The position numbers and the translations under genes were made by a program. Shown here in pieces: positions 6,272 through 7,655 of a DNA stretch of 7,655 bases. How positions within the stretch are numbered: the stretch's first letter is position 1; the number at the start of each line of letters is the position of its first letter. Source of the DNA: Deltaproteobacteria bacterium (lineage in GTDB: Bacteria > Desulfobacterota > Binatia > UBA9968 > CAXXLF01); NCBI GenBank assembly GCA_022571535.1, contig JACZXR010000099.1:1-7655 (forward strand), given 5' to 3'. The notes beneath the pieces are model-generated. The model saw only the letters and a program-made list of their open reading frames with translations, was not told where the DNA came from and did not search any database.

Positions 6272-6553
6272 CTACCCCTGATCGGGCCGCCTCCCTGTGT
6301 CAGCGAGCATCTTCTCGTACTCCGCAATAATCTTCTCCTCAATCATTCTGCGCGTCTCATTGTTGAGGGGATGGGCAATGTCTTTGTAGGTGCCATCCTT
6401 CCGCCTCTTGCTGGGCATAGAGACAAAAAGCCCTGTATTTCCGCGAATAATCTTGAGGTCCCTGACCACAAAGCAGTGGTCAAAGGTGATCGTTACATAT
6501 GCCCTGAGCTTATCTTCATCTACTGGAAAGACCCTAACCTCAGTGACATCCAT
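6272..6553 (-). CDS. spoVG: SpoVG family nucleic-acid-binding regulator
   Basis: SpoVG proteins are small DNA- and RNA-binding regulators. They were named from Bacillus sporulation but are common in non-sporulating bacteria, so this gene is not evidence of spore formation. The 93 residues match the family: MDVTEVRVFP opening strand, LRAYVTITFDHCFVVRDLKII (16-36), then the signature GLFVSMPSKRRKDGTYKDIAHPLN (41-64) and a terminal helix TRRMIEEKIIAEYEKML (67-83). AAGGAGGT at 6558-6565, four bases before the ATG, is strong and fixes the start. The gene lies 52 nt after ispE and just before tRNA-Gln. In Bacillus subtilis spoVG also lies downstream of ispE and upstream of prs, so the neighbourhood is ancestral. 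Its targets here cannot be read from the sequence. Confidence 0.96.
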   Translation of the reverse strand: MDVTEVRVFPVDEDKLRAYVTITFDHCFVVRDLKIIRGNTGLFVSMPSKRRKDGTYKDIAHPLNNETRRMIEEKIIAEYEKMLADTGRRPDQG

Positions 6554-6605
6554 GGGGACCTCCTTGCCGCCGAAATAACCGGCGGACAGGTAGACAGGCC
6601 CTATC

Positions 6606-7454
6606 TTAAGTCAATGAGCGCACTAGATAAGCCCGGACCCCCTCCTCCTCACGCAAGCGACGAAAGGCCCTTCTGGCTCCTTTTTCCGCAGCAAAAATTC
6701 CAAAGACCGACGAACCGCTCCCCGACATAAGAGCCCCAAGAGCGCCCTCCTGAATCAGCCTTTCTTTCAAAAAAGCTATCTGGGGATAGCGACGAATGGT
6801 TACCCCTTCCAGGTCATTCACCAGAATGGGCACCAGCTCTTCAGGACCCTGAAAGTGAACCTTTAAGCTAGTATTCTTATTGAGTTTTGTCAACTTCAAA
6901 TCCAGATTCTTGTATACCCACCGAGTGGAGACCGGGAACCCGGGGTAGAGGATGACCATCCACAGTCTTGGAAAGAAAGACAGCGGTTTTAGCTGGTCTC
7001 CGATCCCCCGAGCCCTAACCACACGTCCATGGACAAAGAAGGGTACGTCGGCACCCAACGTAGCAGCCATGGGAATCATCGAACTCTTATCCCAACCGAG
7101 CCGGAGGAATCGATTCAAGCCAAGCATCGTAGCTGCGGCATCGCTGCTACCCCCACCCAGCCCTGCCCCAACGGGGATTCTCTTTTGGATATGGATGTGG
7201 ACCGGATCATGCACCTCTCTCCGGCCAAGCAAGAGAGAAGCAGACTTATAGGCCAGGTTTTTCCTTCCGGCCGGAACCAGGGGATCATCGCAAGTAACGG
7301 TCACCTCCCCCTGAGCTTTCTTTCGCCGGGCGATTTGAATCTCATCATAGAGGCTGATAGGGACTATTATGCTATCAACAAGATGGTATCCATCAGCCCT
7401 CTTTCCCACTACTCTAAGGTAGAGATTCACCTTCGCCGGTGCGAGAATTCTCAT
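6606..7454 (-). CDS. ispE: 4-diphosphocytidyl-2-C-methyl-D-erythritol kinase
   Basis: IspE phosphorylates the 2-hydroxyl of CDP-methylerythritol with ATP, a middle step of the MEP pathway to isopentenyl diphosphate. It is a cytosolic GHMP kinase of 282 residues. Seen are LAPAKVNLYL with Lys8 (matching E. coli Lys10), the glycine-rich ATP loop PVGAGLGGGSSDAA (94-107), LGADVPFF with catalytic Asp136, and the C-terminal GHMP motif SGSGSSVFGIF beginning at 244. Two starts compete: GTG at 7460 (284 residues) and ATG at 7454. I prefer the ATG, because GGGGTGAG at 7456-7463 is placed to serve it, whereas the GTG lies inside that site. The MEP pathway points away from an archaeal source. It is probably the first gene of the visible transcription unit. 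Confidence 0.96.
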   Translation of the reverse strand: MRILAPAKVNLYLRVVGKRADGYHLVDSIIVPISLYDEIQIARRKKAQGEVTVTCDDPLVPAGRKNLAYKSASLLLGRREVHDPVHIHIQKRIPVGAGLGGGSSDAAATMLGLNRFLRLGWDKSSMIPMAATLGADVPFFVHGRVVRARGIGDQLKPLSFFPRLWMVILYPGFPVSTRWVYKNLDLKLTKLNKNTSLKVHFQGPEELVPILVNDLEGVTIRRYPQIAFLKERLIQEGALGALMSGSGSSVFGIFAAEKGARRAFRRLREEEGVRAYLVRSLT

Positions 7455-7460
7455 TCTCAC

Positions 7461-7655
7461 CCCTAGCTAACACAGCGCCCCAGGGGATGCCAGCCTGGAA
7501 TAGTATTGAGCGTTAGCCCCGATCCGACATTAATCAGTCAAAGAAATCTTCCCTGATGAGCATCAGACCGCGACAAATACCTGTTTCAAGCATGAATCAG
7601 CAACTCACCTTTAGTATAGTTGTAGACCGACGATCAAAATGCCGGTAACTGGTGT
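7461..7655. other. gene-poor region upstream of ispE, likely promoter region
   Basis: No convincing gene is seen here. On the minus strand a frame enters from the window edge and ends at TAA near 7611 (TPVTGILIVGLQLY), and another ends at TGA near 7600; either could be the tail of an upstream gene, but I recognise neither. Candidate promoter parts on the minus strand are TATACT (7613-7618, five of six -10 matches, poor -35) and TTGACT (7536-7541, five of six -35 matches, poor -10). A dyad CTGATGAGCATCAG occupies 7553-7566. A 19-codon minus-strand ORF (7534-7593) is preceded by AAAGGTGAG, but the spacing is too long. Confidence 0.4.

Noticed and set aside
6060..6281. 73-codon plus-strand ORF containing GWAGRIRTFDTGS
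   Set aside because: This is the well-known false protein made by translating the complement of a tRNA gene; it spans tRNA-Gln.
7473..7500. TGGCATCCCCTGGGGC as a sigma-54 promoter upstream of ispE
   Set aside because: The GG and GC elements are eleven bases apart, not ten, and the -12 element lacks the TTGC form.
1..7655. Mobile elements, CRISPR arrays, defence or toxin-antitoxin genes
   Set aside because: No transposase, integrase, regular repeats or such gene pairs are seen; nearly all bases belong to recognised housekeeping genes.

Overview
The window is a bacterial housekeeping segment. Every gene I can support lies on the minus strand, so transcription runs from high to low coordinates. 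In that order they are ispE, spoVG, tRNA-Gln(TTG), prs, rplY (Ctc/TL5 type), pth, hppA, rpsF, rpsR and a DUF2232/YybS membrane protein cut by the window start. Gaps between genes are short (2 to 92 nt), no rho-independent terminator is visible, and long plus-strand frames are shadows. The layout looks like one long operon or a few overlapping transcription units.

The gene content suggests a Gram-negative, probably anaerobic lineage such as Desulfobacterota (former Deltaproteobacteria) or a neighbour such as Nitrospirota or Methylomirabilota. The reasons are SpoVG next to ispE and prs, a tRNA-Gln before prs, a long Ctc-type L25, a K+-dependent-type membrane pyrophosphatase, and rpsF-rpsR-DUF2232 in a row. 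This is inference from gene order; the sequence alone does not fix the taxon.

Region by region: 7461-7655 is a gene-poor stretch upstream of ispE, probably holding its promoter and the end of another gene. 6161-7454 carries ispE (isoprenoid precursor kinase), spoVG (nucleic-acid-binding regulator) and an embedded tRNA-Gln with encoded CCA. 3808-6068 carries prs (PRPP synthesis), rplY (5S rRNA-binding L25) and pth (peptidyl-tRNA recycling). 1749-3797 is hppA, a PPi-driven ion pump tightly coupled to pth. 1-1677 carries rpsF, rpsR and the DUF2232 gene, which in many genomes precede rplI and dnaB.

The gene set links translation (L25, Pth, S6, S18, tRNA-Gln), nucleotide and isoprenoid precursor supply, and energy recovery from the pyrophosphate that PRPP use and tRNA charging release. 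I see no defence system, mobile element, CRISPR array or biosynthetic cluster. The points most worth a second look are the insertion of hppA between pth and rpsF, the 10-C homopolymer beside a perfect palindrome upstream of rpsF, a seven-codon minicistron overlapping the rpsF start, and an unusual substitution in Pth.
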